A stretch of 64,000 nt of DNA, from NCBI GenBank assembly GCA_049518775.1, contig JBEKRL010000004.1, positions 17,875-81,874 on the forward strand, read 5' to 3'. Shown here piece after piece: positions 52,431 through 61,183 of the stretch (the first letter of the stretch is position 1; each line of letters begins with the position of its first letter). Both the position numbers and the translations under genes were made by a program. The notes beneath the pieces were generated by a model. The model did not search any database. It was not told where the DNA came from and worked only from the letters and a program-made list of their open reading frames with translations. This stretch comes from Bog-877 sp049518775. Lineage in GTDB: Bacteria; Chloroflexota; Dormibacteria; Aeolococcales; Bog-877.

Positions 52431-53411
52431 ATGGAATTGCGCAGTCTGGGGAAGACCCACCTCAAGGTGACCGCCATCGGCCTGGGGCTGGCCGCGATCG
52501 GCCGTCCCGCCTACATCAACCTGGGCCGGCAGGATGATCTGCCGCCGGGTAGGACGCTCGACGAGATGGAGGCCAGGGCCCATGAGCTGCTCGACGAGGC
52601 GTTCCGGCTTGGAGTCCGCTACTTCGACGCCGCCCGCTCCTACGGGTTGGCGGAGCAGTTCCTCAGCTCGTGGCTGAGCCGGCGCGACCCACTTCCGGAG
52701 CCTGTCACCTGCGGGTCGAAGTGGGGCTACGCATACGTCGGCGCCTGGCGGATGGACGCGCCGGTCCACGAGGTCAAGGACCACTCGCTCGCCACCCTCC
52801 AGCGCCAGTACCGGGAGAGCTCTGAGCTCCTCGGCGAGCACCTCCAGCTGTACGAGGTGCACTCGGCCACCCTGGAGAGCGGGATTCTGGAGAACCGCGA
52901 GGTGCTCTCAGAACTGCTCCGCCTCTCGAGAAGTGGGTTGACGATCGGGCTCTCGGTCAGCGGCCCACGGCAAGCCGAGGTGATCCATCGCGCCCTGGCG
53001 GTGGAGGTGGATGGCCGCAATCCGTTCTCGGTGGTTCAGGCCACGTGGAACCTTCTTGAGACCTCTGCCGGGGCGGCTCTCGGCGAGGCGCACGAAGCCG
53101 GCTGGGGGGTGCTGGTCAAGGAGGGCCTGGCCAACGGTCGGCTGCTGGTCGCCGGGGAGCCACGGCTGGACCCCCTGCGCCGGGTGGCGTCGGCCCATGG
53201 TCTAGGAGCGGACGCGATCGCGCTCGGCGCCATCCTGGCCCAGCCCTGGGCCGACGTGGCTCTCTCGGGCGCGGTGACCGTCGGGCAGCTTCGGAGCAAC
53301 ACCGAGGCTGCCACGCTCAGGATCTCGCCGGAGGAGCAGGCGCCGCTCTCGCAGCTGGCTCAGCCGGCGTCGGAGTACTGGTCGGAGCGACAGGCCCTGC
53401 CCTGGAGTTGA
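52431..53411 (+). CDS. Aldo/keto reductase
   Basis: 326 residues of the AKR TIM barrel. RSLGKTHLKVTAIGLG opens the barrel, VRYFDAARSYGLAEQFLSSWL carries the catalytic Asp and Tyr, CGSKWGYAY the Lys, and SGAVTVGQLRSNTEA the NADP-binding end. The His expected after the fourth strand appears in YEVHSATLES. Substrate is not visible; AKRs of this type act on sugars or sugar acids, which would suit the catabolic genes further right. ATG 52431 is chosen; the ribosome site is weak. Confidence 0.87.
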   Translation: MELRSLGKTHLKVTAIGLGLAAIGRPAYINLGRQDDLPPGRTLDEMEARAHELLDEAFRLGVRYFDAARSYGLAEQFLSSWLSRRDPLPEPVTCGSKWGYAYVGAWRMDAPVHEVKDHSLATLQRQYRESSELLGEHLQLYEVHSATLESGILENREVLSELLRLSRSGLTIGLSVSGPRQAEVIHRALAVEVDGRNPFSVVQATWNLLETSAGAALGEAHEAGWGVLVKEGLANGRLLVAGEPRLDPLRRVASAHGLGADAIALGAILAQPWADVALSGAVTVGQLRSNTEAATLRISPEEQAPLSQLAQPASEYWSERQALPWS

Positions 53412-53489
53412 GCCGGGCTCTCGCACTGGGAGCAAGAGCGTCGGGCCCGGCTGGGGCGGGCGAGGTAGCGACCCCCGCGCCGGTCGTGG

Positions 53490-54413
53490 CTAGCGCTGCC
53501 TGAGCCGGACCTCGAGGGCGTCGCGGGCGGCGTCACCGATGAAGTTGAAAGCCACCACGGTGGCGACGATGCAGACGCCGGCCGGCCAGATCTGCCACCA
53601 ATATCCGGCGAAGATGTAGTCCTGCGCATTCGAGAGCATCCCCCCCCAATTGGCTGCGGGTGGGGGAATCCCGAGGCCAAGGTAGCTGAGAGCCGCCACC
53701 ATGAGGATGGCGTCCGCGACCTGGAAGGTGGCGTTGACCATGATCGTTCCTGCGACGTTGGGAATGATGTGTCGGAACACCGTTCGGCGTCCGCTGCCTC
53801 CCATCACCTTCACCGCCTGGACGTATTCGCGGGTCCGCAGGCTGAGTGCCTCGCCGCGCACCAGACGGGCCGGTTCCAGCCAGGAGACGATGGCGATCAC
53901 GATGATCAGGAGACCGACCGACGGCCGGAACATCGTCGCCAGGAGCAGCAGGAGGAAGAGCGGGGGAATGGCCATGACGGTGTCGACGACCCTCATCATC
54001 ACGTCATCGATCAGGCCACCGGCGAAGCCGGCCACCGAACCCCAGAGGACCCCGATGCTGGTCGCCAGCACGGCGGCGGCCAGCCCTATCTCAAGTGAGG
54101 TCTGGCCCCCCAACATGAGTCGGCCCAGCAGGTCGTAACCGACGGTGTCGGTGCCGAGCACGTGTCTCGCACTGGGACCCTGGTTCTCGATCACGAGGTT
54201 GGTGCTCACCTGATTGGTGTGGTAGATCAGAGGCCCCACCCAGCTGAAGAGGATGAAGAAGACGACGACCCCGACTCCCAAGACCGCCAGCTTGTTCTCG
54301 GTGAAGACCGCCAGCGCGGTCTGCCAGGTGCTGCCGCTGCTGACGGCCTCTCCGCCCGCGGGGGTCCCTGGCTCGAACGAGGTGGGTTCGTGCAGGCGGA
54401 CGCTCTCAATCAT
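53490..54413 (-). CDS. ABC transporter permease, DppC/OppC type
   Basis: 307 residues with an N-terminal TM helix, a periplasmic loop (HVLGTDTVGYDLLGRLMLGGQTSLEIGLAA is the OppC signature), and five further helices; EYVQAVKVMGGSGRRTVFRHIIPN is the EAA loop that contacts the ATPase. It forms the channel with the DppB-type partner 46 bp upstream. Together with the divergent solute-binding protein it makes a peptide/opine/oligosaccharide importer. No ATPase gene is in the window. Confidence 0.92.
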   Translation of the reverse strand: MIESVRLHEPTSFEPGTPAGGEAVSSGSTWQTALAVFTENKLAVLGVGVVVFFILFSWVGPLIYHTNQVSTNLVIENQGPSARHVLGTDTVGYDLLGRLMLGGQTSLEIGLAAAVLATSIGVLWGSVAGFAGGLIDDVMMRVVDTVMAIPPLFLLLLLATMFRPSVGLLIIVIAIVSWLEPARLVRGEALSLRTREYVQAVKVMGGSGRRTVFRHIIPNVAGTIMVNATFQVADAILMVAALSYLGLGIPPPAANWGGMLSNAQDYIFAGYWWQIWPAGVCIVATVVAFNFIGDAARDALEVRLRQR

Positions 54414-54459
54414 CCCCGAACCCCGTCGTCAGCAAGGGCAAACTCCAACTCATCGCCGG

Positions 54460-55401
54460 TCACGAGTACCGCACCCGCGGGTCGAGGACCGCATACAGGA
54501 TGTCGGCCAGGAGCGAGCCCAAGACCACCATGACCCCGACGATCAGGACCGTCCCCAGCATGACGGGGAAGTCCTCCACCTCCATCGCCTGCCAGAACAG
54601 GTAGCCCATGCCGGGATAGTTGAACAGGGCTTCCACGATGAGCGCACCGCTCAGGATCCAGGGCAGCGACAGCCCGACCAGCGTGGCAATTGGGACGAGC
54701 GCGTTGCGCACTACGTGCTTGACCAGAACCTGGAGATTGGGCACGCCCTTGGCGTGGGCGGTGCGGACATAGTCCTGGATAATGGTGTCCATCACGGCCG
54801 ACCGCATATATCGGCTGAATAGCGCGATCGTCACCAGACAGAGAGTGGCCACTGGCAGCACCATGTTCGAGACCTGCCCCCAGAGCGGCAAGGCGGGGTT
54901 GGGGCCGGTCGGGGGAAACAGGGGGAGCGTGATACTGAACACGATGATCAGGATCATGCCGAGAAAGAACGTTGGCATCGAGTAGAAGAGGAACGACACC
55001 CCGGTGAGGACGTAGTCGTCGACATGGTTGCGCCGGACCGCTTCGTACACGCCCAAGGGCACCGCCACCACCAGCGCCAGCACCGTCGCCGTTCCCGCCA
55101 GCGCCATGGTGCGGGGCACGTTCTGCTCCAGCAGCGAGGTAACGGTCTGATTCTGCTTGTAGGAGAAACCAAGGTTGCCGTGCAACACCTGGACCACCCA
55201 GGCGATGTATTGGACGGGGAGCGGCTTGAGCAGGCCGTACTCGCGGTCGAAGGCGAGGATCTGCGGCTTGGTGGCTCGAGGACCGATCACGGCGCGCGCG
55301 GGCCCACCCGGGAGGAGGTGGAGAAGAACGAAGACGAGCAGTGACACGCCGAAGACCACGATGATCGCTTGGCCCACGCGCCGGATCAGATACGCCGTCA
55401 T
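54460..55401 (-). CDS. ABC transporter permease, DppB/OppB type
   Basis: 313 residues. AYLIRRVGQAIIVVFGVSLLVFVLLHLLPGGPA is the invariant DppB start, NLGFSYKQNQTVTSLLEQNVPRTMALA the periplasmic segment, and YVRTAHAKGVPNLQVLVKHVVRNAL the EAA loop. Six TM helices. ATG 55401 has AGGAG about 9 bases upstream; the longer frame is not needed. First gene of the permease pair, divergent from the binding-protein gene at 56207. Confidence 0.93.
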   Translation of the reverse strand: MTAYLIRRVGQAIIVVFGVSLLVFVLLHLLPGGPARAVIGPRATKPQILAFDREYGLLKPLPVQYIAWVVQVLHGNLGFSYKQNQTVTSLLEQNVPRTMALAGTATVLALVVAVPLGVYEAVRRNHVDDYVLTGVSFLFYSMPTFFLGMILIIVFSITLPLFPPTGPNPALPLWGQVSNMVLPVATLCLVTIALFSRYMRSAVMDTIIQDYVRTAHAKGVPNLQVLVKHVVRNALVPIATLVGLSLPWILSGALIVEALFNYPGMGYLFWQAMEVEDFPVMLGTVLIVGVMVVLGSLLADILYAVLDPRVRYS

Positions 55402-56206
55402 GCGCGCGACTCCTAAGTCAGCCCCGGTGCTGGCCCCGACCACGAGGCCGATCGCGCCGGAGGGCATCCGACGGCGTCACTCGATCGACGATGGACGGGG
55501 ACTCTTGAGACGTCGGCGGCCCCGGCCGCGAGCCCGTGCACGGACCATGCCCTCCTGACATGGCCGGCAGTATATGTCTGGGGATGACCCGGTCAGGCGC
55601 GAGGGGCCGACGTCCTCCAGACCGGACGGTTGATGGCCTGCGCCCCCTTGACATGGCGGCGAGTATAATCTAGACTACGTCGGTTGTGGAAGCACGTTCC
55701 GTCTGGCGGAATTCCCAACCAGGGCATGGGAATCGCCCGAGCTCGGACCGCCGGGTTGGGGCGTTTGCTGCGAGGGCCAGGTGGCGTGGCGCAGCGGTCG
55801 AGCTCGTGAGTCGGTGCGCACTGCCTTCCCGGCTTGCGTGATGCCCGGCCTGGGTGTGGGTCATGCGGTCCCGGAGATCGGGGCAGCAGCTCGTCGGGCC
55901 GGCGGCGCTGGGGGAGAACGCCGGCTGCGGGCGCAGAGCCGCTCAGCGTCTGGCGCCGGGTACCCGGCCATGATTACGGCTGGCGCACCCAGTGACGATG
56001 TTCCCGTCGATCGGGCGCGCGCCCAGCGCCACCGCGACTTGGCATGGCCGCCATCCCCCCGGCCAGGTGGCTGAGGTCATGCCCATGCGCCCGAGCAGAG
56101 AGCCACGCGGCCGTAGTTCCCTCGTCGGTTGGCTGCTCGGCACCCTTCCTCGGCTCGGCCCCACGCCAGCCAATGACCGGTACAGTCCCTAGTGAGGAGG
56201 AGCCCC
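55402..56206. promoter_or_regulatory. Divergent control region of the ABC importer
   Basis: 805 bp without a convincing gene. It holds two related about 30-bp elements: TGACATGGCCGGCAGTATAT (within 55551-55580) and TTGACATGGCGGCGAGTATA (within 55644-55673). In each the TGACA and TATA parts are 10 bp apart, too close for a sigma-70 promoter, and on the minus strand each offers TATACT. They may be regulator sites or paired promoters for the permease and binding-protein genes. Confidence 0.45.
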
Positions 56207-58024
56207 TTGACACTTCTGAAACTCGTCGCGGGCCCGACTTGGCGAAAGATGCTCATCGCTGCGCTGATCGTTGGCTTCATGGTGCCTCTCATGACGGAGG
56301 CCACCGCGGCTTCGGCCTCCTCCTCCGGAGGCATCGCAACCTTTGCCGAGCCGGCGGGTGCGCCGCCCAACTACATCTTTCCGATGCTGCCACCAGCGGT
56401 CTGCATCGTCGACAACCAGCAACAGTTTCAGTACCTCATGTACCGGCCGCTCTACTGGTACGGTGGGCAGGGGAACCTGAAACTCAATCCCAACCTGAGC
56501 CTTGCCGATCCGCCGGTGTACAACAGCACCGACACCACGGTCACCGTTCAGCTCAAGTCCTGGCGCTGGTCAGATGGGGTCCCCATCACCGCCAGCGACA
56601 TCATCTTCTGGATGGACATGCTCGTCGCCAACAAGGATAACTGGTGCGCATACGTGCCGGGGGGGTTCCCCGACAACGTGACTTCGTACCAGGCCGTGGG
56701 CACCAACACCGTCGTCTTTCATCTCAACGCGTCATACAACCCAGATTGGTTCACCGCCAACGAGCTGACCCAGATCATCCCGGCTCCCCAACAGGCCTGG
56801 GATCGCACCTCCCTGTCCAAGCCGGTTGGTGACTACGCCAGCACCCCCGCGGGGGCTGTCGCCGTCTACAATTTCCTCAACGGACAGTCCGCCGACCCGG
56901 GGGCATTTGCCAGCAACCCCCTCTGGCAGGTGGTTGACGGGCCCTGGCGGCTGGCGGAGATGACCAATCTGGGATTCGCGAAGTTCGTGCCCAACCGCGA
57001 TTACTCGGGCTCGCCAAAGCCCCGTCTCTCGGCGTTCGAGGAGATTCCCTTCACGAGCACGACGGCCGAGTTCCTGGCCCTGAGGTCGGGTCGGGTGGAC
57101 TATGGGTACCTGCCCATCAATGACCTGTCCGAGAAGAGCGCCGTGACGCGGAATGGCTATTCGACCTCTTCGTGGCTGCAGTTCGGCATCAACTACTTCC
57201 CGGAGAACTTCAACAATCCCACGGTGGGGCCGATGTTCCGGCAACTGTACATACGGCAGGCGATGGCAAGCCTGATCAACGAACCGGAGTTCATACGCCG
57301 GATCTACCATGGGTTCGCCGTTCCCGACTATGGGCCTGTGCCCACGGACGTGCCCAATGACTACGCGACCAGCCAGGACAAGACCAATCCCTATCCGTAT
57401 GATCCGAACCATGCCAAATCGTTGCTGAAGGACAATGGGTGGACGGTGCGACCGAATGGCACGTCGACCTGCGCGCGTCCGGGCACGGGGACGGGTGAGT
57501 GCGGTGCCGGCATCAAGGCGGGTGCGGACCTCTCGTTCAATCTTCAGTATGCCGCTGGGAATCCACCGCTGATCTCGGAGATGGAGGCGTTGAAGTCGGC
57601 CTTCGGTGAGGCGGGGATCACTCTGAACCTGAGTTCGGCTCCGCTGAACACGGTGTTTGCGACCGCTGTTCCATGCACTCCGTCACAAGCCGCCTGCTCG
57701 TGGGAGATGGCGAACTGGGGCTATGGTTGGATCTTCACCCCCACCAGCTACCCGTCGGGGGAGGAGCTCTTCGAGACCGGGGCCACGACGAACGCGGGAA
57801 GCTACTCGGATCCGGTCAATGATCAGAACACCAACCGCAGTCTGACCGAGGGCCTGAGCGCGCTCTACACCTACGAGAACTACCTGGTGAAGCAGCTTCC
57901 GGTCATTTGGCTGCCGCTGCCAGTCTACCAGATCTCGGAAGTTGCCCACGACCTGCGCGGCATTTCCCCGCAGGATCCCTTTGACCAGATTTATCCGGAG
58001 AACTGGTACTTCAGCAAGAGTTGA
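56207..58024 (+). CDS. ABC transporter solute-binding protein, family 5 (peptide type)
   Basis: 605 residues, exported. The N-terminus has Lys/Arg followed by a hydrophobic stretch LIAALIVGFMVPLMTEATAASAS, a signal peptide. YRPLYWYGGQGNLKLNPNLS, WRWSDGVPITASDIIFWMDML and VDGPWRLAEMTNLGFAKFVPNRDY are SBP_5 signatures. TTG 56207 is preferred because AGGAGGAG lies just upstream; the in-frame GTG at 56192 would place that ribosome site inside the gene. SBP_5 proteins bind peptides, but also opines, nickel or oligosaccharides; the ligand is unknown. Confidence 0.92.
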   Translation: MTLLKLVAGPTWRKMLIAALIVGFMVPLMTEATAASASSSGGIATFAEPAGAPPNYIFPMLPPAVCIVDNQQQFQYLMYRPLYWYGGQGNLKLNPNLSLADPPVYNSTDTTVTVQLKSWRWSDGVPITASDIIFWMDMLVANKDNWCAYVPGGFPDNVTSYQAVGTNTVVFHLNASYNPDWFTANELTQIIPAPQQAWDRTSLSKPVGDYASTPAGAVAVYNFLNGQSADPGAFASNPLWQVVDGPWRLAEMTNLGFAKFVPNRDYSGSPKPRLSAFEEIPFTSTTAEFLALRSGRVDYGYLPINDLSEKSAVTRNGYSTSSWLQFGINYFPENFNNPTVGPMFRQLYIRQAMASLINEPEFIRRIYHGFAVPDYGPVPTDVPNDYATSQDKTNPYPYDPNHAKSLLKDNGWTVRPNGTSTCARPGTGTGECGAGIKAGADLSFNLQYAAGNPPLISEMEALKSAFGEAGITLNLSSAPLNTVFATAVPCTPSQAACSWEMANWGYGWIFTPTSYPSGEELFETGATTNAGSYSDPVNDQNTNRSLTEGLSALYTYENYLVKQLPVIWLPLPVYQISEVAHDLRGISPQDPFDQIYPENWYFSKS

Positions 58025-58425
58025 CCGGGGCATGAGCTTCGACTGCCGAGCGGCGGAGGGCCCCGACCGGGACGTGCACCGGTCGGGCCGCGGGCAGGGC
58101 GGCTGCCGCCGGGGGGAGGGTGCCGTGCCGTGGCCCAGGCGCGACTCGGCGGGTGGGGCCCACGGGGCTGCGCTGGCCGGCCCGGGTCCGCCGACCCCTC
58201 GGCTCGGTCCTCCGGGCCGGTGCGGTGTGCTCTTCGGGGCTGCGAAGCGAGGCGTGACGCCTACCGACGGCTCTGCGCGCGAGGGGAGGCGCTGGTCGCA
58301 TTCGCGGTGGTGGGGTCCGCCGGGAGGGGGCCGGAACAGCTGGGGGCTGGAGGGGCGCGCCGTCGGCCCCAAGGCCACCTCACCAGCGCCGTGCTTCTAC
58401 GTGTCGAGCTGAAGGGAGGCGCAGA
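58025..58425. other. Intergenic, no gene seen
   Basis: 401 bp between the binding-protein and SDR genes. No frame has a recognisable domain. GGGAGG near the end is the ribosome site of the SDR gene. Confidence 0.4.
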
Positions 58426-59193
58426 TTGGACTTCACGGGCCGGACGATCGTGGTGGCGGGAGGGGCTACCGGTATCGGGAGGGCAACGGTTGAGCTGCTG
58501 GGACAGCGCGGTGCCCAGGTTGCCATCATCGATCGGAACCTGGCTCGTGCCCAGGAGGTGGCTGACCTGGCAGGTGGGCGGGCCTACCTTGCTGACGTGA
58601 GCGATGAGGCGCAGGTGGTGGCAGCCTTCGCGACAATCGACCGAGACTTCGGTCCGCTTCACGGGCTCTACTCAAACGCCGGCATTATCCGCGTCGAGGG
58701 CAGTATCCACGAGGAGACTGTGGAGGCCTGGGACGCCATCATCAGCGTCAATTTGCGCGGCACGTTCCTCACCGTGCGCGAGGCCATCAAGCGCTTCGTG
58801 GCCCAGCGGGCACCTGCCGCCATCGTCTGCACGTCATCGGCAGTGGCCAAGCTCGCCATCCCGGGCGATGGCAGCGCCTACACCGCGTCCAAGGGGGGGA
58901 TTGAGGCGCTCGTCCGACAGGTCGCCGTTGACTATGCGCGCCTTCGCATCCGGATCAACGCCGTTGCCCCTGGCGCCATCGAAACCCCTCTGATGTGGGA
59001 AACCACGCCCGCTGCCGAGGTTGACGCCATGCGCAGAGTCATCGATGGCCAGGTGCCACTGGGAAGAATCGGCCTGCCCATCGACATCGCCCACTGCGTC
59101 GCCTGGCTACTGTCGGATGAGGCCGCGTACGTCACCGGTGCCACGGTGCTCGTCGATGGCGGTGCGGGAGCCAAGATGGTGCTGTCGGTTTGA
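58426..59193 (+). CDS. Short-chain dehydrogenase/reductase
   Basis: 255 residues, classical SDR. VVAGGATGIGRATVELL is the NAD(P)-binding loop (Gly in place of the usual Thr), YSNAGII the structural NAG, SSAVAKLAIPGDGSAYTASKGG the catalytic Ser-Tyr-Lys, and VAPGAIETPL and YVTGATVLVDGGAG the family C-terminus. Asp in IIDRN after strand 2 suggests NAD preference. It probably oxidises a sugar, sugar acid or hydroxy acid, judging by the dehydratase and KDG kinase downstream. TTG start with GGGAGG upstream. Confidence 0.93.
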   Translation: MDFTGRTIVVAGGATGIGRATVELLGQRGAQVAIIDRNLARAQEVADLAGGRAYLADVSDEAQVVAAFATIDRDFGPLHGLYSNAGIIRVEGSIHEETVEAWDAIISVNLRGTFLTVREAIKRFVAQRAPAAIVCTSSAVAKLAIPGDGSAYTASKGGIEALVRQVAVDYARLRIRINAVAPGAIETPLMWETTPAAEVDAMRRVIDGQVPLGRIGLPIDIAHCVAWLLSDEAAYVTGATVLVDGGAGAKMVLSV

Positions 59194-59325
59194 TCAGGTC
59201 GACTGCACGCCATGCCTCGCGGCGAGAGCTGAGACGTCGGGAAGGGGTCATCTTCCGTTCGGCGGGGCGATCCCGTCGTCCGGCCAGGGCGACCCGCGCT
59301 CGGCCTGCTCCGGCGACCGGGGTCC

Positions 59326-60507
59326 ATGATGCGCGGGGCGCGAGTGGCGAACGCTGACGTGGGGCAGCCGAGGGAGCCGTTTCCAGATCGTTGGCGTCGG
59401 GCTGGGTCGACCCTGCGGGGCCTCGGCGCGCTAGCGCTGATTGCGTCAGATGTGGCTACTGTCCGGTGGCTCACTGGTCGGGAGTCCGAGATAGAGTGGG
59501 GTCCGCCCTACCCCCTCTCGGCCGGCACCTTGGTGGTGCTCCGACCTGACGGCATCGGATGGATCCTGTGCCCGGCTGGCGAGGAGGTGGCGGGCCCTGC
59601 CATTCGTGGGGTCACGGTCGACCCGTACGAGGGCTACAGCCTGGGGCCGCTCCAAGCCCACGAGAACTGCCACCAAGTGCTCGGCCGCCGGGTCTCCGAG
59701 GCACTGGCCGAGCCGGGGGGAACCAAGCTCGGCGACCCCCGCGTTGCCATCGAGGCGCATGCGCTCCCGATGGCGCTGGCGCCCCGCGTCGCGTGGGTGG
59801 ACGCGAGCGAAGCGCTGCAGGCGCTTCGAATCACGAAGGATCCCAGTGAGATAGAGCTGCTGGAGCGTTCCGCACGGGTCGCCTCCGCTGGTCAGCGGGC
59901 CTTTCGGAGTTCCGCCGCGCCAGGCATCCCGGAAGTCGAGCTCTTCTCGATCATTCACACGGCGATGGAGATGGAGGCGGGCGCCCGCGTCCCGGTGTTC
60001 GCGGACCTGGTTTCCGGACCCCGCTTGCCTCTCGTCGGTGCGCCTCCGACCCAGCGTCGTATCGGCGCCGGGGAGCTGGTGCTCTGCGACCTAGCGCCAC
60101 GCGTGGGGGGGTACTGGTCCGACTCGTGCACGACCGTCTGCGTTGGCCGCCCGACCCCTGAGATGGTCCGTCTGCACGATGCTTGTCGGCAGGCCCTCGA
60201 CCTCGGCGTTTCCCTGGCACGCCCGGGGGTCCTGGCTGGCGACATCGATGCGCGTTTGCGTGGGACCCTGCGAAGTGCGGGATACGAGTATCCGCATCAC
60301 AGCGGCCACGGGATTGGCACCAACTTCCACGAGGCTCCCCGCATCGTGCCGGGCTCCACGGTGCCGCTCGAGGCCGGAATGGTCCTCGCGCTTGAACCGG
60401 CGGGATTCGGTAACGGGATCGGATGCCGTCTTGAGCTCCTCATGGAGGTTATGCCCGCGGGTGGTCGCGTGCTGACGGAGTATGAGGTTGGTCTTGAGTG
60501 CGACTAG
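59326..60507 (+). CDS. M24 family peptidase (Xaa-Pro aminopeptidase/creatinase-like)
   Basis: 393 residues. The N-terminal half is the creatinase-type domain, and the C-terminal half the pita-bread fold. Metal ligands can be placed: Asp in LCDLAP, Asp in YWSDSCTT, His in HHSGHGIG, Glu in ALEPAGF and Glu in RLELLMEV. It cleaves Xaa-Pro bonds, or acts on creatine-like C-N bonds in some relatives. Lying next to a peptide-type ABC importer, it could process imported proline peptides. Confidence 0.9.
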   Translation: MMRGARVANADVGQPREPFPDRWRRAGSTLRGLGALALIASDVATVRWLTGRESEIEWGPPYPLSAGTLVVLRPDGIGWILCPAGEEVAGPAIRGVTVDPYEGYSLGPLQAHENCHQVLGRRVSEALAEPGGTKLGDPRVAIEAHALPMALAPRVAWVDASEALQALRITKDPSEIELLERSARVASAGQRAFRSSAAPGIPEVELFSIIHTAMEMEAGARVPVFADLVSGPRLPLVGAPPTQRRIGAGELVLCDLAPRVGGYWSDSCTTVCVGRPTPEMVRLHDACRQALDLGVSLARPGVLAGDIDARLRGTLRSAGYEYPHHSGHGIGTNFHEAPRIVPGSTVPLEAGMVLALEPAGFGNGIGCRLELLMEVMPAGGRVLTEYEVGLECD

Positions 60508-61032
60508 GCTCTCGGAGCAGGTGGGTCGAGGTACGGATGTCCGGTTCAAGGGTTCAGGGAAGCAGCGCAGACGGTCCAGAGCCGGGCGTCCGAAGGCGAG
60601 ATGCGCCGCCGCCAGGTGCGGGCGTCGGTCCCGGCTCCGCCGGGGTGCCTGGGGGAATGCCCAACCGGTCCCCCGAATCGAGCCTCCATCCGAGGCCCTG
60701 GGGCTGCTTCCTGCTCGCCCGACGGGGCCGAGGACGATGAAGCAACTCCGGCTGTCCGTGGCACCTTCCGCGAGAACGCTGCCGGAGTCGCGTCGCCGGC
60801 CGGCATCGTTGGAAACGGCTTATAATCATGGCAACTCGGTAGCAGCCAGCCCGCGTCCCCGCGCTGACGCGGCCGGCGCGGGGTGGGCTCGAAATCAGAT
60901 CTCGGCCGGGGAAGGGAATGGAGATCAACGGCAGGGACTCGCCGCCGCTGGGGCGGCCTGCCCCTTGGGCGGTGCGGACGACGGGCCAAGTCGGGGACCG
61001 ACTGACGGCTATCCTGAAGATGGGGAGGTGTC
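60508..61032. other. Intergenic, possible promoter only
   Basis: 525 bp between the M24 peptidase and a short frame at 61033. It holds an isolated TATAAT (60821-60826) without a clear -35 box. The open frames on both strands show no domain. Confidence 0.4.
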
Positions 61033-61173
61033 ATGAGCGCACGCTTTGACCCGCAGGGGCGGCATGTTCGCCCACCCGCAGTCATGACAAGTAGGCGGCA
61101 GACCGCGGGCGAGGCGGTCGATCGGATCCGGGCGGACCAGGGCGCGCTGCGGCCGGTCGGCCGCGCACTCTGA
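61033..61173 (+). CDS. Small ORF with strong ribosome site, 46 residues
   Basis: GGGGAGGTG lies just before an ATG that opens a 46-codon frame ending 10 bp before the dehydratase start. The segment RRQTAGEAVDRIRADQGALRPVGRAL resembles the very start of GntR/FadR regulators (Q-A--IR--I--G-L-PG--L), but the HTH that should follow is absent. It may be a truncated GntR remnant, or a short leader frame coupling translation into the next gene. Confidence 0.38.
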   Translation: MSARFDPQGRHVRPPAVMTSRRQTAGEAVDRIRADQGALRPVGRAL

Positions 61174-61183
61174 GGGCTGGGAG

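Noticed and set aside
60482..61036. 184-codon frame between the M24 peptidase and dehydratase
   Set aside because: No domain, poor ribosome site, begins inside the peptidase gene; codon pattern unlike the neighbours.
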